Of a DNA stretch of 64,000 nt, positions 1 to 10,500 are shown one piece after another. Within the stretch, counting starts at the first letter, position 1. Every line of letters starts with the position of its first letter. The notes under the pieces are model-generated. The model was not told where the DNA came from. It searched no databases and saw nothing but the letters and a program-made list of their open reading frames with translations. The DNA lies in the NCBI RefSeq assembly GCF_026151205.1, contig NC_087073.1, positions 14,093,837-14,157,836 on the forward strand. The letters are read 5' to 3'. The translations under genes were made by a program, and so were the position numbers. Source of the stretch: Bolinopsis microptera (lineage: Eukaryota > Ctenophora > Tentaculata > Lobata > Bolinopsidae).

Positions 1-1470
1 AATACCAGTACAGGGTTCGACCGACCAGTCCTGCATATTTTGCAGCTAGAATACCACGTACCCTGTGAAACTCCTACATATATTTAAGTGAGTTGAAACC
101 CTTCCAGAACACTAAGGATCGGTACATTGCACAAATGGAGACAGAAGATTACATCGAGCACACATTAATCGTAGGTAAAGACTGAGAGGGCCCGTTTTCT
201 AATCTCAAACCAAAAACAAAGCCTTGATTTACCGCGAGTTTCTTACTTTACTAACACTGTACATTCACAGGTGTTTCGTCCGTATCAAAAGATCGTTTGA
301 AGACGGTCCCTTGGAAGTTTATCACTAACCAAAGTGTAAATCAGGCACCACATTTAACAACAAAGAACCATTATTTCTCACCCTCACTAATTATTATTTC
401 TCACCCTCCCAACTTGAAGGAACTTAGAACGAACTGTTAAGAGTTCTCACACCGCACACTGTCCGCTAAGCTTCCTAACTCCGACTGTGGTCTACAGACT
501 ACCTCTTAATGACCAGGTATAAAGTTATCACCTTATTCCAGAGGTCACGGTTACATGTGCGTAGTACAAGCAGTGGTCTGTAAAGACTAGAGCCGCTGGC
601 AGAGCCGCTAGAGCTGCCAACGCCGCTTTATTAACTCTGTATCAGGTGCCGAATAAACGGTAAGTTATTGTAGACGGCTAAAATATAAGAGTTCAATACG
701 CTACATTGTACATTGAGCAGCCGTGTACAAGTTTATAATATTCTATAATCTATTATACGTGATGACACTGATTTAATATCCAGTCATCTTGAGAAGAGTT
801 AGCTGCCGTTCTGACGTCACATGCTTAAAACCATTAATTACAACTATATAAACTTGTTAAGTCTCGTCGTCGTCGGGGGCTTTTAACCAAATATGTAGAA
901 AATGTTAAACATTTCACAATACTCCGTGCGTGTTTCTTCGAACACTCGACATCTTGGATCAAGAGAACAAATTCCCAGCAAGTAGCCAAGTTATTTATAT
1001 AGAGAGATTTCAGACGACTAGCTGTTGGTTTTTTGTGTTTTAAATTCTAGAGTTATGACTCGCATTCCTTCGGGACATTCTTCCCAATCTCGTCTGAGTC
1101 TCAGTCAACAAAGAGATATACTTAGAAACGATTAATTGAAATTTGGCAAATCGTTTTCTAGTTACATCAAGTGTTAGAAATTCAAAAATTTTCAGAGTAA
1201 TTTTACAGAAGTTAGTAAAGAAGTTCCTCCTCGGATTCTCTCCAGTGCACTTGCAGGGCAGATAGTTTTACTATAGTAGGGTAATGAATTGCTACAGTGC
1301 TTCTACTGATTAATAAAGTGCAATCACCCAGCTTCTCATACTCTGAGTTCACTCTAAACGTGGGAATATAATATAATCTCCCTCTCGTCCGAGCTAAATT
1401 AGCCCGGTAAAAGTATAAGAGTTTGCATTTGTCTACCCAAACACTCACACTATTATATTATTCCAGCTCT
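1..1470. other. Stretch with no recognised gene
   Basis: AT-rich sequence with stop codons in all frames. No open frame here has family motifs or good splice borders, and I see no repeat structure beyond short AT stretches. It may be intron or intergenic DNA. Confidence 0.5.
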
Positions 1471-1471
1471 G

Positions 1472-1475
1472 TGTG

Positions 1476-1560
<85 letters not shown>

Positions 1561-1592
1561 GCTCTCTCTCAGAGAGAGAGAGAGAGAGAGTA
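1472..1592. repeat. (CT)n microsatellite followed by inverted (AG)n
   Basis: About 85 bp of CT dinucleotides are followed, after TTACAGCTCTCTCTC, by about 20 bp of AG dinucleotides. The two runs are complementary, so the strand could fold into a hairpin. Directly visible. Confidence 0.97.
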
Positions 1593-2930
1593 ATAGCTCA
1601 GATGACAAATTATTCATCATTTTCGTAGAATTTGTGCCGGTAAAATGAATTTTGTATAATGAAAATAAATTCAGGATTCCAGGGGTATAATGGGAGTTTC
1701 GGGAGACTTCATATAGTGCGTTTTATGGGTGGAGTGGCGTGTAGTAGTAGGGGCAGTTTTACATGCACTAATTATATACAGCATTATAGGTCACTTCATT
1801 ACCTTCGGTAGCATCATACAACAGTGTCTGCTGAAAACCTGATCTTGTAATCATAGTATGTATTCTGAGCATCGCCGACAAGAGCATAATTAGCATTATT
1901 AATGCAGCTAAAAGCAGGCTTGATAATTGCCCTGATTACCCCATTAGATCGTCTTTGGGTGCCCATTAATACAGACAAACAATTAGCAACGACTATATCA
2001 CAGTCTCCAAGGCTAGCTCCTCAAGATTTACCTCAACAAATTTTCATCATTATCTCATCTAAACCCCAATTAACGAGACCTCAAGTTCAACAAAGGATAT
2101 TTAGATTTTAGAATTCCTTGTTCAGGGGTAAATATCTAGAATTCCGGCGTTCACATTAGAAGAATGTGTATTAGCGAGGTAAGACACATTACATCCACAC
2201 GAAACGTCTAACGAGGCCGCTATTAAATGTCTACACGTGTAGAAGCTACATTAACAGCTTCCCCGGCCGAGTAACAGAGCTCTATAACCGGTATCTGTAT
2301 GTATTCGAAACTCTTTTCGGCCCTGGTTTCCCTTCTATTTCGGAAAAGTCTGTGTAACTGCTAAGTCTTCTTTAATAACAGAACATAGTATAATATAATA
2401 ACACATAGTTCCCCTGTACACTGACATTATAGCTGGATTTAGTGCTAAACAACATGCTTTACAGCTGACATCATATTATTATCATATTATACAACAGAGA
2501 GTCCTGGGTAATTCAGCGAACAGGATAGACAGCTCTCTCACTTTTAGACTCTTTATCTTGTGGCTCTCTTCTACTATTCACATAGTGAACCTCAACTATT
2601 CACATATTAAACTTGATAACTTACCCTACTCCTCTTCTATCCTGCCCTGTTCCCCTCTCCATAACTTAACTACATATTTCTGCTTCCCAATTCCATTCAG
2701 TTCTTCAGAACCCAGGCAGCCTCCCTACTGCTAGCCAACACACACGGACACTCAGCACATTATCCTAATCGCACGAATGTAGATTATATACATGTGCCTA
2801 ATTTCGCTCAATTTTGCAATTATTCCAAACCGTCGAGCCTTTGTTTGCCAACAATGTCTGAGATTACTATTAGACGTTTAGACTAAGTCAGTGCAGCTCA
2901 CATCTCACCACACTGCGTGTAGCCAGTATT
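1593..2930. other. Stretch with no recognised gene
   Basis: Mixed-composition DNA. The longest open frame (about 70 codons near 1902) lacks family motifs and splice context. Nothing else stands out. Confidence 0.5.
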
Positions 2931-2931
2931 C

Positions 2932-2954
2932 TGTGTGTGTTGGTTTGTGTGTGT

Positions 2955-2985
<31 letters not shown>

Positions 2986-3029
2986 GGGGGGCGGGGGTTG
3001 AGTGTTTGTGTGTTTGGGGGTTGAGTGTG

Positions 3030-3060
<31 letters not shown>

Positions 3061-3075
3061 TTTTATCTGTGTGTC
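2932..3075. repeat. (GT)n / poly-G tract
   Basis: GT repeats lead into an uninterrupted run of about 23 G (2969-2991), followed by more GT-rich sequence. Open frames across it on both strands are low-complexity artefacts. The exact G count is likely to be unreliable in an assembly. Confidence 0.95.
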
Positions 3076-4760
3076 TGGCGTCTGCGCGCTATCTTTTCTC
3101 ACCACTATTAGTAAGTATCATGTATGTAATGTACCGTCTGTGGGGCTCTATGAGTGCCCTGTAAATGCCGGGGAGCCCCCTAAACACTTTCCCAAGGGTC
3201 CGCTATCAATTCCTAAATACTACCATGTTGGTTCAGTGGGATTGCTCAGAGCCCTACCAATTTGGTGGAGTGTTTTATAACATGTACACACTTGACACCT
3301 AGAATCAACCATATTATCCTATTATGATTAACTAATCGGCTCACCAACATGGATCAAATTGCAATAAATATATCGCAGGGTGCTGCCAGGTAATTACATT
3401 AGTGGTTCCAGACGTTGGTCTCCGTCAAATAGTTCACTCATATCATCTGGGACATAACCGGAGGGAAGATTTAAAAGTTCTGGAAAAAACGGCAAGTTTA
3501 TATATTCCACACCAAAGTGTCAAGATGGATTAAATCAGGGAACCAAATTAGCTTGGTGGTTAGGTAGGTGAGACAGGAGCAGCGTGAGGGGCTGGGGTTG
3601 GGGCTAGCCCGACTTCCACCGACCACCAGACAGGCTCGCATAATGACAGCCCCCACAACTCCTGAAACTTGAACAATTTCCAGCCCTCCTACAGGATACA
3701 ACACCACACCGCAGCTTTATGTCTACTACCAGCCTAACCAGCTAGATATCTGGTGATAAATGAGAAATAGTCCGGCACACACCACGTTGTGGCGCAGATA
3801 GTAGAGTTTGAGTCTACCTTACACCACCAGCTCACACTGATGAAATAAGATCATACTTACTCACCCACTCGACAGGTAGTGATAGAATCCTCTATCCCTG
3901 TCTCCCGTGGACAAGGACACCAGTAACCTAATCACGACTCCCTTTTAAATTGTATTTACACCCTCTGGAGAGATTGAGAGCAGTCTTAGTTAACTGCATT
4001 AAATCCCCCGTACACGGGAATTTGAGCATATTTTGGGACGTTCCAAGGGCCGTATGTTGAGTGAAATGCCAGGCATTACTCTGTGAGACTGCAAATTATT
4101 TTATATATTCCATTGTGTGATGGCGTCTTGTTGCTTTTACCAGGTAAACCGAGGTTCGGCTCAGCATTTAAATTCTAAATGTGTGCATACCAAAACTTAA
4201 AGCTGAGACTTTATTAACTTGATGAATAAGTCATAGTTAATCGGACACAACTTGTTTCAATTATGCGTCTGGGAATTTTGGAAAAGGGCGCCAAACACGC
4301 GACGAATATGACCCATAGTTGAGATTTGGAAGACATTACCTCACCACATGAAGTGGAACTGGACCTGTTCACATGCCATGTTAGTGGTAATAGAGGAGCG
4401 AGCAGCCTGGTGACGTCACGCTGCAGGGTAAGCTATAATTGAACAAGTCCCAGGGGACACGTGCAGGAAATAATAGTTGCAAGGTATTGGTGGGGTGGGG
4501 GAGGCGATGCTGCAGGTTAAAGGGCTCATTACCAGTGCAGTGGGATACCGCTTCCTTGCCTAGCTGGGATTACAATCCTTTTCAAATTCTTGGAATTCCA
4601 AAACAACTGGATGAGATATAGGCCTCTAGCAGGTCCTTAATCTTAGGTCATTTTCATTTTAGGAGAAACTCCAGAGTTTTATAAAGTTAGAAGGGTTGTT
4701 ACGGTTGAGTGCACTGTACTGTGTTTAGTGGAATTAGACACATGGTCTCAGAACCAGGTG
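3076..4760. other. Stretch with no recognised gene
   Basis: No supported coding frame, RNA gene or transposon terminus was seen. Short open frames (for example near 3500-3700 on the minus strand) have no conserved motifs. Confidence 0.5.
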
Positions 4761-4769
4761 TCCTGAAGA

Positions 4770-5030
4770 AACAGAGTGCTTTGATTGGTTGAAAATGAAC
4801 CAGATGACTGAATCCTAGACATCTCATTGGTCACCAGAATGATACACGGTGAACGTGGGTTACTAAACAGCGAAATTATTTCACGTTCCCCCTTTGCTAC
4901 CACTCACAACTGTTCTGTCTTATCGGGCCAAACTTCCATTTTTCATTGGTCACTGACCAGCACGTGTTGGCTACGAGGCTTCTGATTGGCTACAACTCGA
5001 GTCACGTGCGTGTCAGTTAGCTAACGAAGT
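4770..5030. promoter_or_regulatory. Cluster of CCAAT/ATTGG boxes and E-boxes
   Basis: Within 260 bp there are at least four GATTGG/CATTGG motifs (4776-4782, about 4826, about 4945, about 4985) and E-boxes CACGTG or CACGTGTTGG (about 4960 and 5003). Such spacing resembles NF-Y plus bHLH-ZIP promoter or enhancer elements. No first exon could be tied to it, so the role is inferred. Confidence 0.35.
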
Positions 5031-5159
5031 ACTGGCGCTAAACTCCCTAACTCAGAATACAGCACGTAATTTGGTAGGAGGAAGGCTGCACAGTATTATG
5101 TACCCTAATTATATGTGCACCAGGACCCCTTACGGCGGCCTACATTTGAAGTGCTTCTC

Positions 5160-5232
5160 ACAGGGGGGAAGCCTGGCAGGCACACGGTAAAAAACAGGGC
5201 ACATTCTGCCCAGTAAAAAACAGGGCACATTC
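5160..5232. repeat. Short direct duplication
   Basis: The string GTAAAAAACAGGGCACATTCT occurs twice in tandem with a short spacer. A simple local duplication; no function is evident. Confidence 0.8.
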
Positions 5233-5325
5233 TACCGGAATTTAGCGCGGTCTGTCAACATTTAAATAGGTTCAGACGAGCAGTAAATCATTTCAGACGT
5301 AGCCTAGACATACTAAATAACAGGG

Positions 5326-5488
<163 letters not shown>

Positions 5489-5763
5489 AGATGTTATAGA
5501 GTAAAGCAGTAAGATATCCAGTACATTTAGTGTTACAACACAGTGCTGGGTTATGTAATAACCTTATAAATATAACGTTGTCTCTCTGAGAGTAAGGACG
5601 AGTAAAACATAATGCTAAAATTGCCTATCTGTCTAGAAAATAGATAGGAGTATGGACACAGCGGTATAATGTAAAACATGACGCTAGTACTTAACGTTAT
5701 TTCTGGTAGCGTTATTTTTAGATGTGTACTTTTAGAATAAAACGGTTTTAGAATAAAACGGAT

Positions 5764-5794
5764 GTCCTCCGTGTTTATAATAAACACGGAGGAC
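5764..5794. other. Perfect 14-bp-stem hairpin
   Basis: GTCCTCCGTGTTTA is followed by TAA and then by its exact reverse complement TAAACACGGAGGAC. It is preceded by a doubled TTTTAGAATAAAACGG. No gene boundary is visible nearby. Confidence 0.85.
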
Positions 5795-5984
5795 ACTTGA
5801 ACCACTAATGGCCACAAAACCAAAACCTAAAGTAGAATGTCTAGAATATTACGTTATGTTCCTCCACTAAATTCCTTGTCTAAGTAGAACCCCGGGGTCA
5901 GTGAGATATGTACCGGAACACAGTACGTCTGGTATATAAGTAAATATGTGCTGATTTCCACTTGTTGGCACCGAGCTGATAATG

Positions 5985-6200
5985 TCTGGTCTCCGGTCAC
6001 ATGACCTCCCACCAGCTCTCTGGTTGGTCAGATTGGAGACGCTCTGTGATTTCATTGGCCAGATTCGATGGGATGAACTGTTAATCGTTCACCAGAAAGA
6101 GAGACATGCTCAGACGTAAAGGAGTTACCGTGACCACAGAGTTACCATGACAACCAGGGAAGAATGACTGAAGTTACACGTGACCAGATGACGTAATATT
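5985..6200. promoter_or_regulatory. Second CCAAT / E-box-like cluster
   Basis: GGTCACATGACC (palindromic E-box), GGTTGGTCAGATTGG, TTCATTGGCCAG and two later ACGTGACC or GTGACC sites lie within 200 bp, just before the 69-bp minisatellite. It resembles the clusters at 4.8 and 8.2 kb. A regulatory role is inference. Confidence 0.3.
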
Positions 6201-6321
6201 ACAGGATCTGTGGTGGAACTTAGAAGGGTGAGAGAGGGAGAGGGAGCGAGGGGGTTTATTATTAGATTTTGAAATGACTGGGATAGGATTACATGTAATT
6301 AAAAAAGAGAACCAAAGAGAG

Positions 6322-7150
6322 TGTGAGATGCAGGTTAGTTCAGTGTAACAGTGGGCCTGCTGCCAGGTCCTATGTAAAGGCTGCAGGGGGTGTGAGATGC
6401 AGGTTAGTTCAGTGTAACAGTGGGCCTGCTGCCAGGTCCTATGTAAAGGCTGCAGGGGGTGTGAGATGCAGGTTAGTTCAGTGTAACAGTGGGCCTGCTG
6501 CCAGGTCCTATGTAAAGGCTGCAGGGGGTGTGAGATGCAGGTTAGTTCAGTGTAACAGTGGGCCTGCTGCCAGGTCCTATGTAAAGGCTGCAGGGGGTGT
6601 GATATGCAGGTTAGTTCAGTGTAACAGTGGGCCTGCTGCCAGGTCCTATGTAAAGGCTGCAGGGGGTGTGATATGCAGGTTAGTTCAGTGTAACAGTGGG
6701 CCTGCTGCCAGGTCCTATGTAAAGGCTGCAGGGGGTGTGATATGCAGGTTAGTTCAGTGTAACAGTGGGCCTGCTGCCAGGTCCTATGTAAAGGCTGCAG
6801 GGGGTGTGATATGCAGGTTAGTTCAGTGTAACAGTGGGCCTGCTGCCAGGTCCTATGTAAAGGCTGCAGGGGGTGTGATAGGCAGGTTAGTTCAGTGTAA
6901 CAGTGGGCCTGCTGCCAGGTCCTATGTAAAGGCTGCAGGGGGTGTGATATGCAGGTTAGTTCAGTGTAACAGTGGGCCTGCTGCCAGGTCCTATGTAAAG
7001 GCTGCAGGGGGTGTGATATGCAGGTTAGTTCAGTGTAACAGTGGGCCTGCTGCCAGGTCCTATGTAAAGGCTGCAGGGGGTGTGATAGGCAGGTTAGTTC
7101 AGTGTAACAGTGGGCCTGCTGCCAGGTCCTATGTAAAGGCTGCAGGGGGC
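6322..7150. repeat. 69-bp minisatellite, 12 copies
   Basis: Twelve head-to-tail 69-bp units are almost identical. The main variation is at the unit start (GAGATGCAGG, GATATGCAGG, GATAGGCAGG). Because 69 is a multiple of three, one forward frame stays open for 325 codons with a repeating 23-residue unit. That frame begins and ends in non-coding-looking DNA with no signal peptide or splice support. Early units share one variant and later units another, so the array likely grew by unequal exchange. Confidence 0.95.
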
Positions 7151-8099
7151 CCTCAACCTACCCACTTCATCTCACTACCATCTGACCAGCTTAGCAAGCA
7201 TTACGGTATTACCTGTACACGTTTGAAATGGCTCTCTTGTACACTACAGCATCAAGACAAGAATTCCAGAAACCATTTAAAATTATTCAAGATATCTTAG
7301 TGTCGCCAATATATTGAGATCCGGATCTTCAATTTACTATTTTAATGGCCCGATCTGGATCAATGTATCTTTCTGGCTGGCAACCTCATTAAATTAGTAC
7401 GTACAGTTGAGAATAGTCCTGAAATGCGTCCACTAAACTGGATTGAGCGCTCTCTTTCGACTACCTTCTGACTAGCCGTATGTCATTAATGTGACCGATT
7501 CAAGTAAACATCGGACTTCTATCTTGGAATAATCCCGTATCCCTTATGGGAGACTCAGGACAAAACTATTAAACGAGTATTGAACGGCTCTGCACAAAGG
7601 GATTTTAAAATATCCTGTGTAAGTGAAAAATTTAGGGCTATTCAAATGTGTCTAATTCAAGGGTCGAGAGAGACAAATCATTTGTTTACAAACGTCATAA
7701 CCAACGCAAATTTCTAGAAGATCTCCGAAGGAAATTGTAATGAAGTGTCAGTCTATGATAGCTGAGTCCGTCAATAAGAGAATTACGGATCACGGTTCAC
7801 TTGACTTGGCATCGCACTTGACCAATGTCCGTCACGGGTCGGTATCACGACTGGGACTCCAACTTCACGGGTATCTGGAACCAGGGCCTGGCCCCAGAGA
7901 GGGATGAAATAACTGATGAATAAATATAACCAATTATATAGTAGTAATGAGTTTATAAGAGTTTATCTGTTTTACCTCATCATTACCCGGGTCCTGTTTG
8001 TTCCATTTTGAGGGTGACACTAAGTCCCGCCCATTCCGGGAACTCATGAATAATCTCATGAAATGAGATGTGAAGAGATGATACAGAGCTACTTGAGCT
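7151..8099. other. Stretch with no recognised gene
   Basis: Unique-looking sequence after the minisatellite with no open frame carrying motifs, no RNA gene and no repeat. Confidence 0.5.
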
Positions 8100-8470
8100 C
8101 ACAGTCCGCTGGCAGGACCCGGCTCACAAGCTGCGAGCTGCTTGTCAATGCGACCACCAATCCTAAACCAGAACACCTCCCACGTGACTTTCTCACACTA
8201 CAGCGCTAACTCCGTAACCACAGACCACGTGACTAGATCTGGTCACGTTATGGGGGGACCGTGGTCAGGTGACGCTACAAGACGGACTATCTGCGCTCAG
8301 GGGGGCAGCTAGCAATTACAACATGTGGTGGGAAACTCAACATGCACAGCACAGTCCAGCCCCTCCCCCTCCAATCACAAGCAGGAATATCCTGCACGTG
8401 CAATCAGGCAACCAATCAGAAGCGTTCATTGCATGTCACGTGACACACGCGCCCCAATCCCTGCAGAGGT
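8100..8470. promoter_or_regulatory. Third CACGTG(A)-rich cluster with CCAAT
   Basis: CACGTGAC or its complement occurs near 8180, 8226, 8243 (partial), 8395 and 8437, together with ACCAATCAGAAGC near 8412. A short forward open frame overlaps it but is poorly motivated. This is compatible with a promoter or enhancer bound by bHLH-ZIP factors; the associated gene is unknown. Confidence 0.35.
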
Positions 8471-9712
8471 CGGCTTAAGATGAAAAGCTTCTTAAAGGAG
8501 GACATGTGTATCGCGAATCTGAGAGCCACGGGGCATCAAGCAGGTGTCCAGTTCTCTGAACACCTACTTGTCCGTACATCTCAAAACACACTGGTCACGT
8601 GAAACGTGTCATGTGTCCCTCAGATGTGTTCTTGCCAGCGATTTTGGCACTGGATACACAGGAATATATATTTGTCCCAGTGTAGATACACAGGAGGGAA
8701 GCTAGTAAGAAGCTAATGCGGTAAGACTGCAGGATGGAAGGTGAGCGGAAAGAAAGGGCCACTAAAGTTGGAACAGAACTTATTGTCACGACCAGTCTGT
8801 GTATGTGACCACGAGACAGCGTGTAACTGTGTGTGTGTTGCTGTGTGACTTGTCAGTGTAATAATAACGCTCTCCGGAGATCACCACTCAAATTATTCTA
8901 AATAATTCTTCCGAGTCAACAACAGCACGTTTAAAACGCGACACGAACTGCGGTGACGGACATTAAGCAATTTGCTTTGCCATGCAAAATATAATTTTGT
9001 CACATAAGTATGACCTGCGTAGATCAAAGGCTCGAGAAATTTCGCGATTTGTTACTAAGCATCCCGGGATTTTGAGCTTATCGCGTGTTCAAATTTAGAC
9101 CTGATTTTAAAACGGCATGCTTGACAATAGCGTCTCTCTCAAAAACAGTGGACCATTTCTGTGTGTTAAACTGAATTAAACTGAATTAACTTAAAGCAAG
9201 TCACTCAAGTTTGTAAGGAGACGTAAACCGGGAGTTTAAAACCCCCTCCCTCCTTCTCCATGTTAGTTACAACATGTTTAACGCCTGACAACGTCCCCAC
9301 ATGTGATCTGTCATGTTGTAAACGACACAACTCCAGTACTCGACTAAACTCATCTCAAATTATGATATATCACGAAAAAATATTTCTTACTTTAAATTTC
9401 ATTTGTAATTTTATCTGGCAAGGCAGGTCTAATTACAGTAATTTTCAGGGGCGCACAAAAAAGGGAAGATAATAAATATTGGATTTATGTGATATGATCA
9501 GTGAGGCTGTGGTGCCAGGCGCTTCAGTGTGCACTGACTCCACTGACTGGGTCCCACATTATCACATCTTCTCAGTGTGTATCACCAAAGGCTGTGCATT
9601 TCACACAGACGTGACCTTGTCACTGGTGACCTTGTCACTGTGACCTTGTCACTGGTGAAGCGCACTCAGGAACTCAAGAGTGCTAATATTAGACACTAGG
9701 TTATCTGGAGAA
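8471..9712. other. Stretch with no recognised gene
   Basis: I looked here on the minus strand for the missing C-lobe exons of the receptor gene that ends its recognisable part at 10501 and found none. A short GTGACCTTGTCACT repeat occurs near 9610-9655. Confidence 0.45.
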
Positions 9713-10025
<313 letters not shown>

Positions 10026-10500
10026 CGAGGTGCACCTTGCTTATCACTTCATGTTCCCTCCCTCCCACCAACCATGCACCGTCGCACTGTCACGTTACAC
10101 TGCGCCTCAACACCTCAAACACTTCCAAACCTCAGACATTCTCACATGGCCCTCCCCCTCCCTTCACTCTTTGTGTTTATAGTAGAAATTACGTAGTTTA
10201 CCGATAAAATATTAGTTTATAATAATACTCCTGACAGAGTAACAGACATCAAGTTATTCATGTTTACAAAGGTGCAAGCGTACATCAACAGACTACAGGC
10301 GGTTACATAATAATAGTGAATAGAGGACATTCATCATAATATGGCTATATAAATCATAACAAATTATCATTCGAAAAAAGTTGAACAACACACATGGCAT
10401 GCTAGACAAGATAAGAACAAGTATCAATTTCTTGTGAATTTATAAACGGCTTAGTCATAGATCTTGAAAATGAAATAGCAATTAAGTCATTTAGACTTAC

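Noticed and set aside
6323-7300. 325-codon open frame made of 23-residue repeats
   Set aside because: It is the by-product of a 69-bp minisatellite; no signal peptide, no splice context, and flanks look non-coding.
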